Below are positions 18,494 to 27,796 of a DNA stretch of 64,000 bases, piece after piece. The notes beneath the pieces were generated by a model that was given only the letters and a program-made list of their open reading frames with translations, ran no database searches and was not told the DNA's origin. The DNA comes from Opitutaceae bacterium. GTDB taxonomy: Bacteria > Verrucomicrobiota > Verrucomicrobiia > Opitutales > Opitutaceae. Each line of letters starts with the position of its first letter. Within the stretch, counting starts at the first letter, position 1. The DNA is taken from contig JAIXWF010000019.1 in assembly GCA_027482185.1 (NCBI GenBank), positions 310,001-374,000 of the forward strand. Reading direction: 5' to 3'. The position numbers were made by a program, and so were the translations under genes.

Positions 18494-19426
18494 GAACTTC
18501 CCGGTCACGACCTCCCGCACCACCGACTGCGGCCGTTGGTTGATCGCAAGGAACATGCGGCCCACGTACTCGCCGATCAGCCCGAGCATCACGAGCTGCG
18601 TGCCGGAAAAGATCAGCAGACCGGCCATGATCCAGCCCCAGCCGGATTCGGGCCCGATGTTGCGCCACCAGAGGATCGCGACCACGAGCAGCGCCAAAAT
18701 GCCGAGCGAGGCGATGATCAGCCCGATCAGCGTCGCGACCCGCAGCGGCAGGACCGAAAAATTGATCCACGCGCTGAGCCACAGCTGCACCAACCGACCG
18801 AGGGTGTAGGTGCTGGTGCCCGCCTGGCGCGCCTCGTGCCGCACCGTGATCGAGCCGATCCGCTGCGTCACCTGCAGCAGCAACCCGTCGATGTACGGGT
18901 AGGGCCCCGCGTAGGAAACCACCTGCTTCGCGGCGAACGCGCTCACGCAGCGGAAACTCGAAAGGTAGAAGCCCGGCGGCTTGTCCAGGGCCCAGTCGGT
19001 CATGCGGTTCGTGAACCAGCTGCCCCAATTCCGAAAAGCCGAATGCTGCTTCTCCTCGTAATGCCCGAAAACGACATCGAGCCCCGTCGCACACGCGTGC
19101 TGCCACAGGCGCAGCGCCTCCGCCGGCGGGTGCTGGCCGTCGTCGTCGAGGTTCACGAAGTGCGCCCCGCGCGCGTGCCGCCAACCCGTGAGCACGGCGT
19201 TGTGCTCGCCGAAATTCCGGGCGTGCTCGACCAGCGTGATCGGCACGCGGGCTGTCTTCAGCAGCTCCCGGCACACCGCGCTCGTTGCCTCGCCGCTGCC
19301 GTCATGCACCAGCACGATCTCGTGCCCGCCGGGCACCTCCAGCGCCTCGATGTCCCGCACCACCGCGCCGATCGTCTCGGCACTGCGGTAGAGCGGAATC
19401 ACGAAACTGAGGGCGGGGCCGGACAT
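18491..19426 (-). CDS. Family 2 glycosyltransferase with two C-terminal membrane helices (GtrB/ArnC-like)
   Basis: 311 residues. The catalytic domain holds LVHDGSGEATS (39-49) and NLDDDGQHPPAEALRLW (92 on). Two strong membrane helices follow at about 228-250 and 262-285. This architecture is that of polyprenyl-phosphate glycosyltransferases such as GtrB and ArnC, which charge undecaprenyl phosphate with a sugar for use at the periplasmic face. A GT-C enzyme usually uses the product, and several such proteins are encoded downstream. Confidence 0.87.
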   Translation of the reverse strand: MSGPALSFVIPLYRSAETIGAVVRDIEALEVPGGHEIVLVHDGSGEATSAVCRELLKTARVPITLVEHARNFGEHNAVLTGWRHARGAHFVNLDDDGQHPPAEALRLWQHACATGLDVVFGHYEEKQHSAFRNWGSWFTNRMTDWALDKPPGFYLSSFRCVSAFAAKQVVSYAGPYPYIDGLLLQVTQRIGSITVRHEARQAGTSTYTLGRLVQLWLSAWINFSVLPLRVATLIGLIIASLGILALLVVAILWWRNIGPESGWGWIMAGLLIFSGTQLVMLGLIGEYVGRMFLAINQRPQSVVREVVTGKF

Positions 19427-19508
19427 CGCGGAAACTTAGCCGCAAATCGCGCAACCGGCGCAAGCCCAGCCTCCCGCCGCCCGTCACTTTATCCCTTCCG
19501 CTCGTCAC

Positions 19509-20481
19509 CTATGCCCGCCTCGGCCGCGGCGAAAGCGCCGCGCTCTTCCGCGCGAGCGCCGTCTCGAGCTCGACCCGCGGTTTCCTGCCCAATTTCTTCC
19601 GGATCAACCGGTCGTCCGCGAAATAATCTCCGATATCGATCTTCTTCCGGTCGCCGGGAAATGCGCGCACGGCGAATTCGCCGCCGCCGTTTAGCCGGAC
19701 CATCGTTTCCGCAAGTTCGCGCAACGTCACCGGCGGCGGCCCGCCGAGATTGAACACTTCGCCCACCGCCGCCGGGCGCGCGGCCGCGAGCAAAAACGCC
19801 TCCACCGCGTCGTCGACATACGTGAAATCGCGACGCTGTTCCCCGCCCCACACTTCGATCGGTTTCCCTTCGATCAGGCGACGGACCCACACGCCGACGA
19901 AGGTCTGCCGCGCGTCCTTGATCCGCATGCGCGGCCCGATCGTGTTCGTCAGCCGCAGCGCCGTCGCCGCGATGCCGTGCACGCGGGAATAGAGCAGATG
20001 GAAAGACTCGCCAGCGATCTTGTTGATGCCGTTCACGTCCACCGGGCGCAGCGGATGCCGTTCGTCCACCGGCAGGTAGTCCGGCCGGCCGTAGATCTGC
20101 CGCGTGCTCGCGAACACGATCCGCACCTTGGGATTGTGCTGCCGGCACGCTTCCAAAATCGCCAGCTGCGCCCGGCAATTGATATCCAGATCCGTCTGCG
20201 GATCCGTCATCGAGTCCATGTGGCTCGTCTGGCCCGCCAGATTGAACAGGTAATCCTGGCCCGCCACGAGCCGCGGCAGCCGCGGCCAATCCCGCACATC
20301 CGCGATGTGCACCTTCACTCGCCGCGCGAGGCCGGCGAGGTTGCGACGGTTGCCGCCCGTACTCCGGCACAAGGCTGTCCACCACCGCCACCTTCGCCCC
20401 GAGCCCGACGAGCCGGCGCACCAGGTTCGAACCGATGAATCCCAACCCGCCGGTCACCAGCACGCGTTTCCCGCGGAACAC
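19509..20481 (-). pseudogene. NAD-dependent epimerase/dehydratase, interrupted by a +1 frameshift
   Basis: The N-terminal Rossmann part (VFRGKRVLVTGGLGFIGSN) reads from a GTG at 20481. The remaining 280 residues continue in another frame from about 20358. The expected sequence VPEYGGNRRNL is restored by removing one G from the GGG run at 20356-20358 (CCC on the top strand). Downstream are ASTRQIYG, NGINKIAGE in place of YxxxK, GPRMRIKDARQTF and RRDFTYVDD. The gene is 973 bases, one more than a multiple of three. Either it is broken or the base is a sequencing error; the coding part is otherwise undecayed, which favours a recent event or an error. Confidence 0.85.
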
Positions 20482-20594
20482 ACGGGCAAGACTTGGGGAG
20501 GCGGGCCTCGGCCCCGAGAAAACACGCGCCGCCGCCGCGGGGCCAAGGACAAAAGTCGGCTCCGGCCGCTCTCGTCCCGCGGGCCGGGCTCGCG

Positions 20595-22790
20595 TCAGCG
20601 GCTCGGCACCAGCGTCAGCCGGTAGACGCTCACCCCGAGGGGCCGGCTGTCGCCGGCGACCGGCGCGGCCGGCGGATCCGTCCGCAGCCGCAGCGCACTC
20701 GCTCCCGGCGGCACGCCCAAAATCGGCAGTCGCACCGAACCTCGCGCCGTGCCCACCGGCACCGCCGGCCGGTCCTCGCCGCCCGCGCGCGTCAGCACCA
20801 GCGTGCGCGGCACCGCCGCGGCGCCGTCGAGCTGGGCCGTCACCGCGAGCGGATACGCGTGCGGATTCGTCAGCTGCAACGTCGCGTCGCCCGCCGTCCA
20901 CCGCCACCGTTCGCCGCCGGGCAGGTACTCCTCGCCGTGCCATCCCGTGTCGAGCGCCTCGTCGATCCACGCCCGCACGAACTCCGGGTGCCGCGTATCC
21001 ACGAGGGAGAAACGCCGATTGACCTCGCGCGTCGCATCGCCGGGCAGCCGCGTCCGCACCGTTCCGCCCTGCAGGTCCCAATCGCCGCGCAACGGCGTGT
21101 TGAGCCGGCCCTCGTACGTGTGCGTCGGGAAATAGTGCGGCTTCCGCAGGAGAAACACGTTCGCCCACAGGCGCGACCACATGTCGGGAACCAGCAGATT
21201 GACGGACTTCACGTCCGGCATCGCCTCGACCGCGCGCAACTGGCGCAGCTCCGCGTCGACGACCAGCGGCGGCCGGCTCAGGCGCCACACGAACATGCCG
21301 CACGCCGCCAAATTCAGCGCCACCACCAGCCCCGCCACCCCGCAGACCAGCAGCCATTCGTGCAGGCGGCGGCTGCGCCGCAGCGTCACCCACCAGCACA
21401 GCGCCGGCAGCAGCAGCGGGTAGAACACCGCGAACAACTTGTACGCGTCGTAGCTCGCGTTCGTACCCAGCCGCGCCCCGCGCGCCTGCAGAAAAAGATA
21501 CCCCGCCAACACCGGCAACGTGAGCGCCGCGACCACCCACAGCGCCTTGCGCCCCTGCTGCGCCGACCGCAGCACCGCCCACATCAGCAAGCCCACCACG
21601 AGCGCCGACAGCGCCCAGCGCACGCCGGGCCACGGCCACGCCGCGAGGTCGCCGCCCTGCACCATGCCCAACCAGCCCTCCGCCGAGAGCGCCGGGATCC
21701 GCCAGCCGAAATCGTACGTGCGCAGCAGCAGGAAACGCTCGGCGAGGCCGGCCACCCGGTCCGCCAACACGATCCCCGCCGGCACCAGCGGCGCCAACAT
21801 CGCGGCGAGCCACCGGCCGAACCGCGCGTACTCGCCCCGCACCAACGCCAACCCGCCCGCGTAAGCGACGGCCGGCACGAGCGCCACGCAGAGGATGAAG
21901 TTGTAACTGCCCAGAATCAGCACGTACGCGATCGCCAGCACCGCGCCGAAGGCGAACCCCCGCCGCCCCGTCAGCCGCCCGCGCCACAACGCCACGCCCG
22001 CCCACGTCGCCAGCGCGATCGCCGGCGCGGCCAACAACTGCCCCGGCGCCACATGCGCGTACGCGTACCACAGGACCGGGCTCACGCCGGCAAGCCCCGC
22101 CACGATCAGGCTCACGCCGCCGCTGTACCCGACGATCGCGCGGGCCGACCAGAACACCACCGGCAGCAGCCCCGCGAGCAGGACCGCCGTCAAAATCGAC
22201 GTCAGCTCGTGCGGCGCACACCCGAACACCGTGCCGTTGAACGCGATCAACGCCGCCGGCGTGAAGTGATTCAGCCGCAGCCAATAGTCGAAGAAGTTGT
22301 CCGCCGACTGCACCTGCACCACTTCGGCCAAACCGATGAAGCCGGCGCGGTCGCCGCGCGCGAACTCCATCAGCACCCGCGCGCCGGCGGCATAATCCGC
22401 GGCGTCGCAGCTGCCGAGCGACACCGTTGTCAGGCCGCGCGATGCCAGCGCCAGCGGCAAAATCAGCAATGCGAGGCACCCCGCGGTCGCCGCGCCCACC
22501 AGCCCGAAACGGCCGAGGTCCGTCCGCGCGGCGCGCAATCCGTGCCGCCACAGCCCGAGCCCGAGCAGCCCCGCCGGCACCAGCTGCGCCGGCCACGCGT
22601 ACGCCGCGGTCCCGGACAGGCCCGCGTACGCGCCCAGCCAAACGACCAGCGACTGCAGCGCCCAGCCGGCCGGCAACACGAGCACGGGCCAGAACCGCGC
22701 CCACGGCCGCGGCATCGCCAGCAGGGCCGCACCGGCGCCCCACGCCGCCCCGTGGAGGAGCAGGCCGAAGGCGACAAGGTAGTGGATCAT
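20595..22790 (-). CDS. Large multi-pass membrane protein, GT-C-like, with C-terminal beta-domain
   Basis: 731 residues. About a dozen hydrophobic segments occupy the first 440 residues. A soluble C-terminal part carries WRWTAGDATLQLTNPHAYPL, a beta-sandwich-like domain shared with the proteins at 23663 and 28734. No DxD or other confirmed catalytic motif was found, so glycosyltransferase function is inferred from topology and context. The next gene on this strand starts 114 bases downstream. The protein may add sugars in the periplasm using lipid-linked donors. Confidence 0.72.
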   Translation of the reverse strand: MIHYLVAFGLLLHGAAWGAGAALLAMPRPWARFWPVLVLPAGWALQSLVVWLGAYAGLSGTAAYAWPAQLVPAGLLGLGLWRHGLRAARTDLGRFGLVGAATAGCLALLILPLALASRGLTTVSLGSCDAADYAAGARVLMEFARGDRAGFIGLAEVVQVQSADNFFDYWLRLNHFTPAALIAFNGTVFGCAPHELTSILTAVLLAGLLPVVFWSARAIVGYSGGVSLIVAGLAGVSPVLWYAYAHVAPGQLLAAPAIALATWAGVALWRGRLTGRRGFAFGAVLAIAYVLILGSYNFILCVALVPAVAYAGGLALVRGEYARFGRWLAAMLAPLVPAGIVLADRVAGLAERFLLLRTYDFGWRIPALSAEGWLGMVQGGDLAAWPWPGVRWALSALVVGLLMWAVLRSAQQGRKALWVVAALTLPVLAGYLFLQARGARLGTNASYDAYKLFAVFYPLLLPALCWWVTLRRSRRLHEWLLVCGVAGLVVALNLAACGMFVWRLSRPPLVVDAELRQLRAVEAMPDVKSVNLLVPDMWSRLWANVFLLRKPHYFPTHTYEGRLNTPLRGDWDLQGGTVRTRLPGDATREVNRRFSLVDTRHPEFVRAWIDEALDTGWHGEEYLPGGERWRWTAGDATLQLTNPHAYPLAVTAQLDGAAAVPRTLVLTRAGGEDRPAVPVGTARGSVRLPILGVPPGASALRLRTDPPAAPVAGDSRPLGVSVYRLTLVPSR

Positions 22791-22849
22791 CGGAAGAGGG
22801 ACGGAACGGCGGACGGACCCGTCCAGCCCGGCCCTTCAGTCCGGCCGCG

Positions 22850-23614
22850 TCAAGCCGCGCCGCCGGCCGGCGGTTTGCGCGCCGTCGCGAAAACCGACGT
22901 GCCCCACGCCCAGCGGCCGCCGAGCTTCAGCCACGCGTGCTCGACCCCCATGAGCCCGCCGAAGATCGCGTCCACGTAACCCGGATACGGCTTCACGTCG
23001 CTCGTGTCCGCCGCCGTCCGGAAGAGTTTCCGTTTCGCCCACACGACGGGGAACGGCAGCGCGTTCCAGTGCGTCGTGCGGATGTCGGCAAACCCCGCCG
23101 CCCGCAGCAGGCCCGCCATTTCCGGCCGCGTGTAGCGGTGCTTCGTCTGGCAGGAATCGTCGTGGTACGACCACATCCACATGTAGGCGGGCACGTTGAT
23201 CACGAGGCAGCCGCCGGGCTTCAGCACCCGGAAAAATTCCCGCACCGCGTTCTCGGGGTCCGCGACCTGGCAGACGACGTCGGCCGACACCACCGCGTCG
23301 AACCCTGCGTCCGCAAAAGGCAGCGCGGTGATCGAAGCCTCGCGGATTTCGGCGTCGGGCCCGCACCGTTTCTGCGCGAGCTCGCAGGCCAGCGGCATGA
23401 AATCGATCCCGGCGTAGCGCACCTGCGGCCAGCGTTCCCGGAGCCGCAAAATCAGCCCGCCGGTGCCGCAGCCGGCATCGAGCCAGCGCGGCCGCGCGCC
23501 CGGCGCCGGCTGCGCCGCGGCGGCGAACTCGCGCGCGACGTGCGCGTGGAGAGACCGGAAGTACCACATCCGGTCCTCGACCTCGGCGAGCTTGATGTAT
23601 TCGTCGGCGTTCAT
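22850..23614 (-). CDS. Class I SAM-dependent methyltransferase
   Basis: 254 residues. Motif I is WLDAGCGTGGLILRL, beta-2 acidic residue is in AGIDFMPLA, and VVSADVVCQVADPENAVREFFRVLKPGG is the classic motif IV to post-motif stretch. This resembles ubiE-like and sugar methyltransferases. The ATG at 23614 (MNADEYIKLAEVEDRMWYF) was chosen rather than an upstream TTG. It lies between two GT-C-like proteins on the same strand and may methylate their glycan or lipid acceptor; this is inference. Confidence 0.85.
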   Translation of the reverse strand: MNADEYIKLAEVEDRMWYFRSLHAHVAREFAAAAQPAPGARPRWLDAGCGTGGLILRLRERWPQVRYAGIDFMPLACELAQKRCGPDAEIREASITALPFADAGFDAVVSADVVCQVADPENAVREFFRVLKPGGCLVINVPAYMWMWSYHDDSCQTKHRYTRPEMAGLLRAAGFADIRTTHWNALPFPVVWAKRKLFRTAADTSDVKPYPGYVDAIFGGLMGVEHAWLKLGGRWAWGTSVFATARKPPAGGAA

Positions 23615-23662
23615 GCGGCGCGGGGCAACCAGCCCGGCAGCGGTCGCCGCCGATTTCAACGT

Positions 23663-25813
23663 TCATTCTCGCCCCGCGCCGCCCGCCGGCGGCGGCAACA
23701 CGATGCGGATCGCGGCTTCCTTCAGGCCGAAGGTCCGCAACCGGTAGCGCCCCCCGCCCGTCCGCACCGGCGGTGCCGACGACACGAGCGTGAAACGGTT
23801 GACCCCCGGGACGAGTTGCAGGTCGGGAATTCTCAGTTCCGTCGGCCCTTCCGCCACGGGCACGGTGCGGAGCGGTTTGCCCTCGTGCCGCAGGGTGACC
23901 TCGCGCGGCGACACCGCCGTCAGCTCGAACCGCAGGTCGGCCGTGATCGGCCGGTCGTGCGGGTTGAAATACGAGATCGCGGCGTCGCCGCTGGCCCAGC
24001 GCACCGGATCGTCGGGCGGCCGCGGATGCCAGCCCTGGCCGTACGTCAGCACCCGGCCGAGCGGCAGTTTCGGCTGGGCCGTGGGATTCAACAACACCAC
24101 GACCTGGAAGCCGCCGCGGCTCTGCAACCGGCGGGTGTACCCCAGCGCGGCGAGATCCGACAGCAGGCGCTCCGCGCGGTCTTCGTAGCCCTTGCGGTTC
24201 AGGTAGAGCGCCGCGAAGCCGTAACTCTCGAGCCGGTGCACGAGCGATCCCGCGTCGAGATTTTCGAGGTCGCGTTGCCACCGGCTGCGCGACCGGAACT
24301 TCGCCGCCCCGTAGCTGAAACGCAGCGTCTCCGTCGCAAGGAACGGCCGGAAATGCTCGTAGTCCGCCAGCCGGTGCGGGGGCAGCACCTCCGGGAAACC
24401 CAGCACCGGCAGCTGGAAAATCATCGCGCCCCGCGGCAGCGCCGCCTCGAGCTCGCGGCCGAGCTGGCGGTCCGAGGCCACGTCGGCCCGCACCCGCGCG
24501 TGGATTTCATCGGGCCAACGGCGCGGCACCTGGTCCATGACGCCCAGCGTCGCCAGCCCCAGCGCCGCCGCCACCGACCACGCCGGCCGCCAGCCGGCGG
24601 TCAGCCGCGCCAGCCGGACGACGAGGTAGACCAGCACGATCGCCGAGAGGAAAATCGCGACGCGGTTGGTCGCGCGGAAAACCTGGAAGCCCGCGAAAAA
24701 CGCAAGGACGTTGGTCAGGCCGCCGACGCAGGCATAGGCCGTCAGCCAACCGGCCGCGAGCGCCTGCCCCGGCAGGCGTTGCCGCTGCAGCAAGCGGCGC
24801 ACCGTCGACAGGGCCAACCAAACCAGGCCCGCGATCCCGGCCAAGCCGAGGTAGGGCATGTAGTCCTCGCCCCGCCAATCCGACCAGCGCTTGTACCGCT
24901 CGCCGAACGCCGCGAACAGATCCCAGGGATGGTACTGCGGCGGGATGAACAGCTCGAGCGGCTTCAACGCGTAGCGCTCCGTGCCGCCGTAGTTGCGCGC
25001 CAGCAACGGCAGACCCTCCGGCTCCTGCACGAAAATCCACACCTCGGCATTCGTCGCGAGGAAAGCCGCCACCGCCAACGCGCCCGCCGCGAGGCCGATC
25101 TGCAGGTTGGCGCGCCGGCGCGCCCCGAACCACTGGGCGGCCAACGCCCAGACCAGCAGTTGCCCCCAGAACAGCAGGTTGTAGGGATTGCTCACGCCGA
25201 GCGCCAACGCCGAGCCGAGGACGACGACGGCCCCGCGGCTGCGCCATTCCAGCCGCCGGCTCTGCGCCACGAGCCACACCGCCAGCAGGCCCAGCGGCAC
25301 CGTCCACGTGAAAACGAAGGAGAAATGCGCCAGCCCCCGGTGGAACGTGTGATAGGTGTACGCGAACAGCAGCGCACCCGCCCACGCCCACTCCCAGCGC
25401 ACCCGCAGCCAGCGGGCCGTGAAGTAGAACGCCAGCGCCGCCGCCAACTGCGCGAGCAACAGGCCCGCGTTCGCCGCGGCGAACAGGCCGATCCCGCGGG
25501 CCAAGCCGCCGAGAAAAAGCATCAACGGTTTGTCCGGGGTCGGGTAGCCGTTCCAATACGCGCCGAAAGGCGCCCCGAGCCGCTCGATGACCTGCGGCGA
25601 GAGCGGAAACGTGTCGCCCTCGGACGCCGCCTTGATCCGGGCCAGAATCTCGTGCGCGTCGCCCACATAGTCCGTCGGCACCTGCCACGCCTCCGGCGTC
25701 CACATGCGGTAGTGCCACGCCCAGACCAGCGTGGTCACGAGCAGAAGCAGAACGACGCGCGAGCGCGCCGCCCAGGCGGAGGCCTTGGAAGTGGGTGAGG
25801 GGTAGGTGGGCAC
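23663..25813 (-). CDS. Large multi-pass membrane protein, GT-C-like, with C-terminal beta-domain
   Basis: About 716 residues from a GTG at 25813. An N-terminal helix is followed by a periplasmic-loop candidate (TDYVGDAHEILARIKAA) and about ten further membrane segments. The C-terminal soluble part has VRWASGDAAISYFNPHDRPI, matching the WRWTxGDA pattern of 20595. The region around residues 330-360 (PPQYHPWDL) recalls loops of integral-membrane glycosyltransferases. The actual substrate is unknown. It is divergent from the GT4 gene at 25955, separated by about 140 bases that may hold both promoters. Confidence 0.7.
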   Translation of the reverse strand: MPTYPSPTSKASAWAARSRVVLLLLVTTLVWAWHYRMWTPEAWQVPTDYVGDAHEILARIKAASEGDTFPLSPQVIERLGAPFGAYWNGYPTPDKPLMLFLGGLARGIGLFAAANAGLLLAQLAAALAFYFTARWLRVRWEWAWAGALLFAYTYHTFHRGLAHFSFVFTWTVPLGLLAVWLVAQSRRLEWRSRGAVVVLGSALALGVSNPYNLLFWGQLLVWALAAQWFGARRRANLQIGLAAGALAVAAFLATNAEVWIFVQEPEGLPLLARNYGGTERYALKPLELFIPPQYHPWDLFAAFGERYKRWSDWRGEDYMPYLGLAGIAGLVWLALSTVRRLLQRQRLPGQALAAGWLTAYACVGGLTNVLAFFAGFQVFRATNRVAIFLSAIVLVYLVVRLARLTAGWRPAWSVAAALGLATLGVMDQVPRRWPDEIHARVRADVASDRQLGRELEAALPRGAMIFQLPVLGFPEVLPPHRLADYEHFRPFLATETLRFSYGAAKFRSRSRWQRDLENLDAGSLVHRLESYGFAALYLNRKGYEDRAERLLSDLAALGYTRRLQSRGGFQVVVLLNPTAQPKLPLGRVLTYGQGWHPRPPDDPVRWASGDAAISYFNPHDRPITADLRFELTAVSPREVTLRHEGKPLRTVPVAEGPTELRIPDLQLVPGVNRFTLVSSAPPVRTGGGRYRLRTFGLKEAAIRIVLPPPAGGAGRE

Positions 25814-25954
25814 GCTGAAGCCTGACGGGCGTGCGATGTTCGCAGCTGACGGCCGCAAGCACGCGGCGACTTCGCGGCCGGTGCAAGCCCGCAGCGCGGC
25901 CGACCCGGAAAGTTTTTGCCAACCTCGGCGCCCCCGCCTTCCCTCGCCGCCACC

Positions 25955-27601
25955 ATGTCGACCAGTCCCCGTACCCCGCCCGCGGGCGGCGCTTTCAGCC
26001 GGCGCTTCGCCGCGTACTCGGGCCTGTTCTTCGACACCTTCGAGGAGAATTCCGCCTGGATCCGCGAATCCGCGGCGGTCCGCCTTCCGCCCCTCGAAGG
26101 CGTGAAGGCGCTCGTGATCCGGGGCCTCATCGCGCCCCACCCCGCCGCCCGCGGCCTCGAAATCGACGCGCCCGGCCTCCGCGTCGCCGTCAACGGCCGC
26201 CCCGCCGCCGAATTGCCCGCCGCGACCGCGGCCGGAGACTGGCTCCTCCGGATCGACCTCCCCGCCAGCGAATCCCTCGCGCTCTCTTTCGCGCTCACCG
26301 GCATCGCCTTCACCAACAGCCTAGCCTGGGCCGGCCGCGTCACCGGCCTCGCTCCGTGGCAGCGCTTCCGCGCCCAAAACAAGAACCGCCAGCTCCGGCT
26401 CGCGACCATCGCCACCGACGCCGGCGAGGTGATCTTCGACTTCTCCCGCCGCGATTCCCCCTACTCCGCCGCCTACGCGCGCCGCCACGCCAAACTCGGG
26501 ATCAACATCGCCGGTTTCCTCACCGCCGATCTCGGCGTCGGCGAATCCGCCCGCTGCATGGTCCGCGCGGCCGATGCCGCCGGCATCCCCTCCGCCCTCG
26601 TCCCGCTCAAACTCAACTGCAAGAACCGCCTCGGCGACCCCACGTTTTCCGAACGGCTGCAGGAAACGAATCCCTACGACGTCAACGTCGTCCACGTCGA
26701 TCCGCCCGCGTCCCGCGACCTCGACCATCACCACGGGGCAGGTTTCCGCGCCGGCAAATACAACATCGGCTATTTCGCCTGGGAGCTGCCCGAGTTCCCC
26801 GACGCCTGGGTCCCGAGTTTCGATTACTTCGACGAGATCTGGTGCCCGAGCGATTTCACCACCGCCGCCGTCGCCGCGAAATCGCCGCTGCCCGTGCTGA
26901 CGATGCCGCACTCGATCGCGTTCGACGAACCCGCGGGCCACGCCGCCGTCTGGCGCGCGCGCTTCGGGCTGCCGGCCGACGCGTTCCTTTTCCTCACGCT
27001 CTTCGATCTCAATTCGTACTCCGCGCGCAAAAATCCCCGCGCCGTCATCGAGGCCTACCGCCTCGCCGGCCTCGCCGGCCGCGGCGCCGCCCTCGTGCTC
27101 AAGGTCCAGAATGTCGCCGGCAACGAAGCCGACTTCGCCGCCCTCCAGGCCGCGGTGCGCGATTTGCCCGGCACGATTCTGCTCACCGAGACGCTCTCGC
27201 GCGCCGACGTGTACGTGCTCGAGGCCGCCTGCGATGTCTTCGTTTCGCTGCATCGCTCCGAAGGCTTCGGCCTCGCCGTCGCGGAGTGCATGCGCCTCGG
27301 CAAACCCGTCATCTCGACGAACTGGTCCGCCACCGCCGAATTCGTAAACCGGGAAAACGGCTGCCCCGTCCGCTGCCGCCTGGTGACGCTCGAGCAGAAT
27401 CACGGCCCCTACGCCAAGGGCTCGACGTGGGCGGAACCGGATCCGGCCCACGCCGCCGACTGCATGCGCGCGCTCTACCACGACCGCCAGCTCGCGGCCC
27501 GGCTCGGCGCGGCCGCCCGCGAAACCATCGCCACCCGCTATTCGCCCGCCGTCATCGGCGCCCGCTACCGCCGCCGGCTCGAGAGCATCGCGACCTTCTG
27601 A
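25955..27601 (+). CDS. GT4-family glycosyltransferase with N-terminal beta-rich extension
   Basis: 548 residues, much longer than a usual 370-residue GT4. Residues 1 to about 180 form a beta-rich domain (LFFDTFEENSAWIRE, GLEIDAPGLRVAVNGR) unlike the GT-B fold. The GT-B part begins near KLGINIAGFLTADLGVGESARCM. HRSEGFGLAVAECMRLGKPVI is the donor-site EX7E motif. The gene starts at ATG 25955; the TTG at 25916 is weaker. The extension might bind the glycan or partner. It ends in a convergent gap bearing REP-like arms. Confidence 0.86.
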   Translation: MSTSPRTPPAGGAFSRRFAAYSGLFFDTFEENSAWIRESAAVRLPPLEGVKALVIRGLIAPHPAARGLEIDAPGLRVAVNGRPAAELPAATAAGDWLLRIDLPASESLALSFALTGIAFTNSLAWAGRVTGLAPWQRFRAQNKNRQLRLATIATDAGEVIFDFSRRDSPYSAAYARRHAKLGINIAGFLTADLGVGESARCMVRAADAAGIPSALVPLKLNCKNRLGDPTFSERLQETNPYDVNVVHVDPPASRDLDHHHGAGFRAGKYNIGYFAWELPEFPDAWVPSFDYFDEIWCPSDFTTAAVAAKSPLPVLTMPHSIAFDEPAGHAAVWRARFGLPADAFLFLTLFDLNSYSARKNPRAVIEAYRLAGLAGRGAALVLKVQNVAGNEADFAALQAAVRDLPGTILLTETLSRADVYVLEAACDVFVSLHRSEGFGLAVAECMRLGKPVISTNWSATAEFVNRENGCPVRCRLVTLEQNHGPYAKGSTWAEPDPAHAADCMRALYHDRQLAARLGAAARETIATRYSPAVIGARYRRRLESIATF

Positions 27602-27625
27602 GCCGGTCCGGCCGCGAGCGCCCCC

Positions 27626-27786
27626 GTAGCCGCAAGCGCCAGCGAGCGGTGCTGAGCGGTGCCAAGACCCACCCCGCCCTCGCGAGCGATTTCCACTCGC
27701 TGGCGCTCGCGGCCACGGCACTTCGCCGCTCCCTCGGCGCCTGGTTTGCCGCGTTCCGATCTCTCAACGTTCAACTTTCAACTTCC
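27626..27786. repeat. Inverted REP-like arms and TTTCAAC repeat in a convergent gap
   Basis: Arm 27629-27647 (GCCGCAAGCGCCAGCGAGC) pairs with 27695-27713 (ACTCGCTGGCGCTCGCGGC) at 17 of 19 positions, with a 47-base spacer. GTAG precedes the first arm, as in the GTAGGGG elements. A CTCTCAACGTTCAACTTTC stretch follows at about 27762-27785. Confidence 0.75.
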
Positions 27787-27796
27787 TACTCCGCCT

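Noticed and set aside
20493-22979. Long plus-strand open frame over the GT-C-like gene at 20595
   Set aside because: The protein is Arg/Pro/His-rich without motifs, typical of an antisense shadow.
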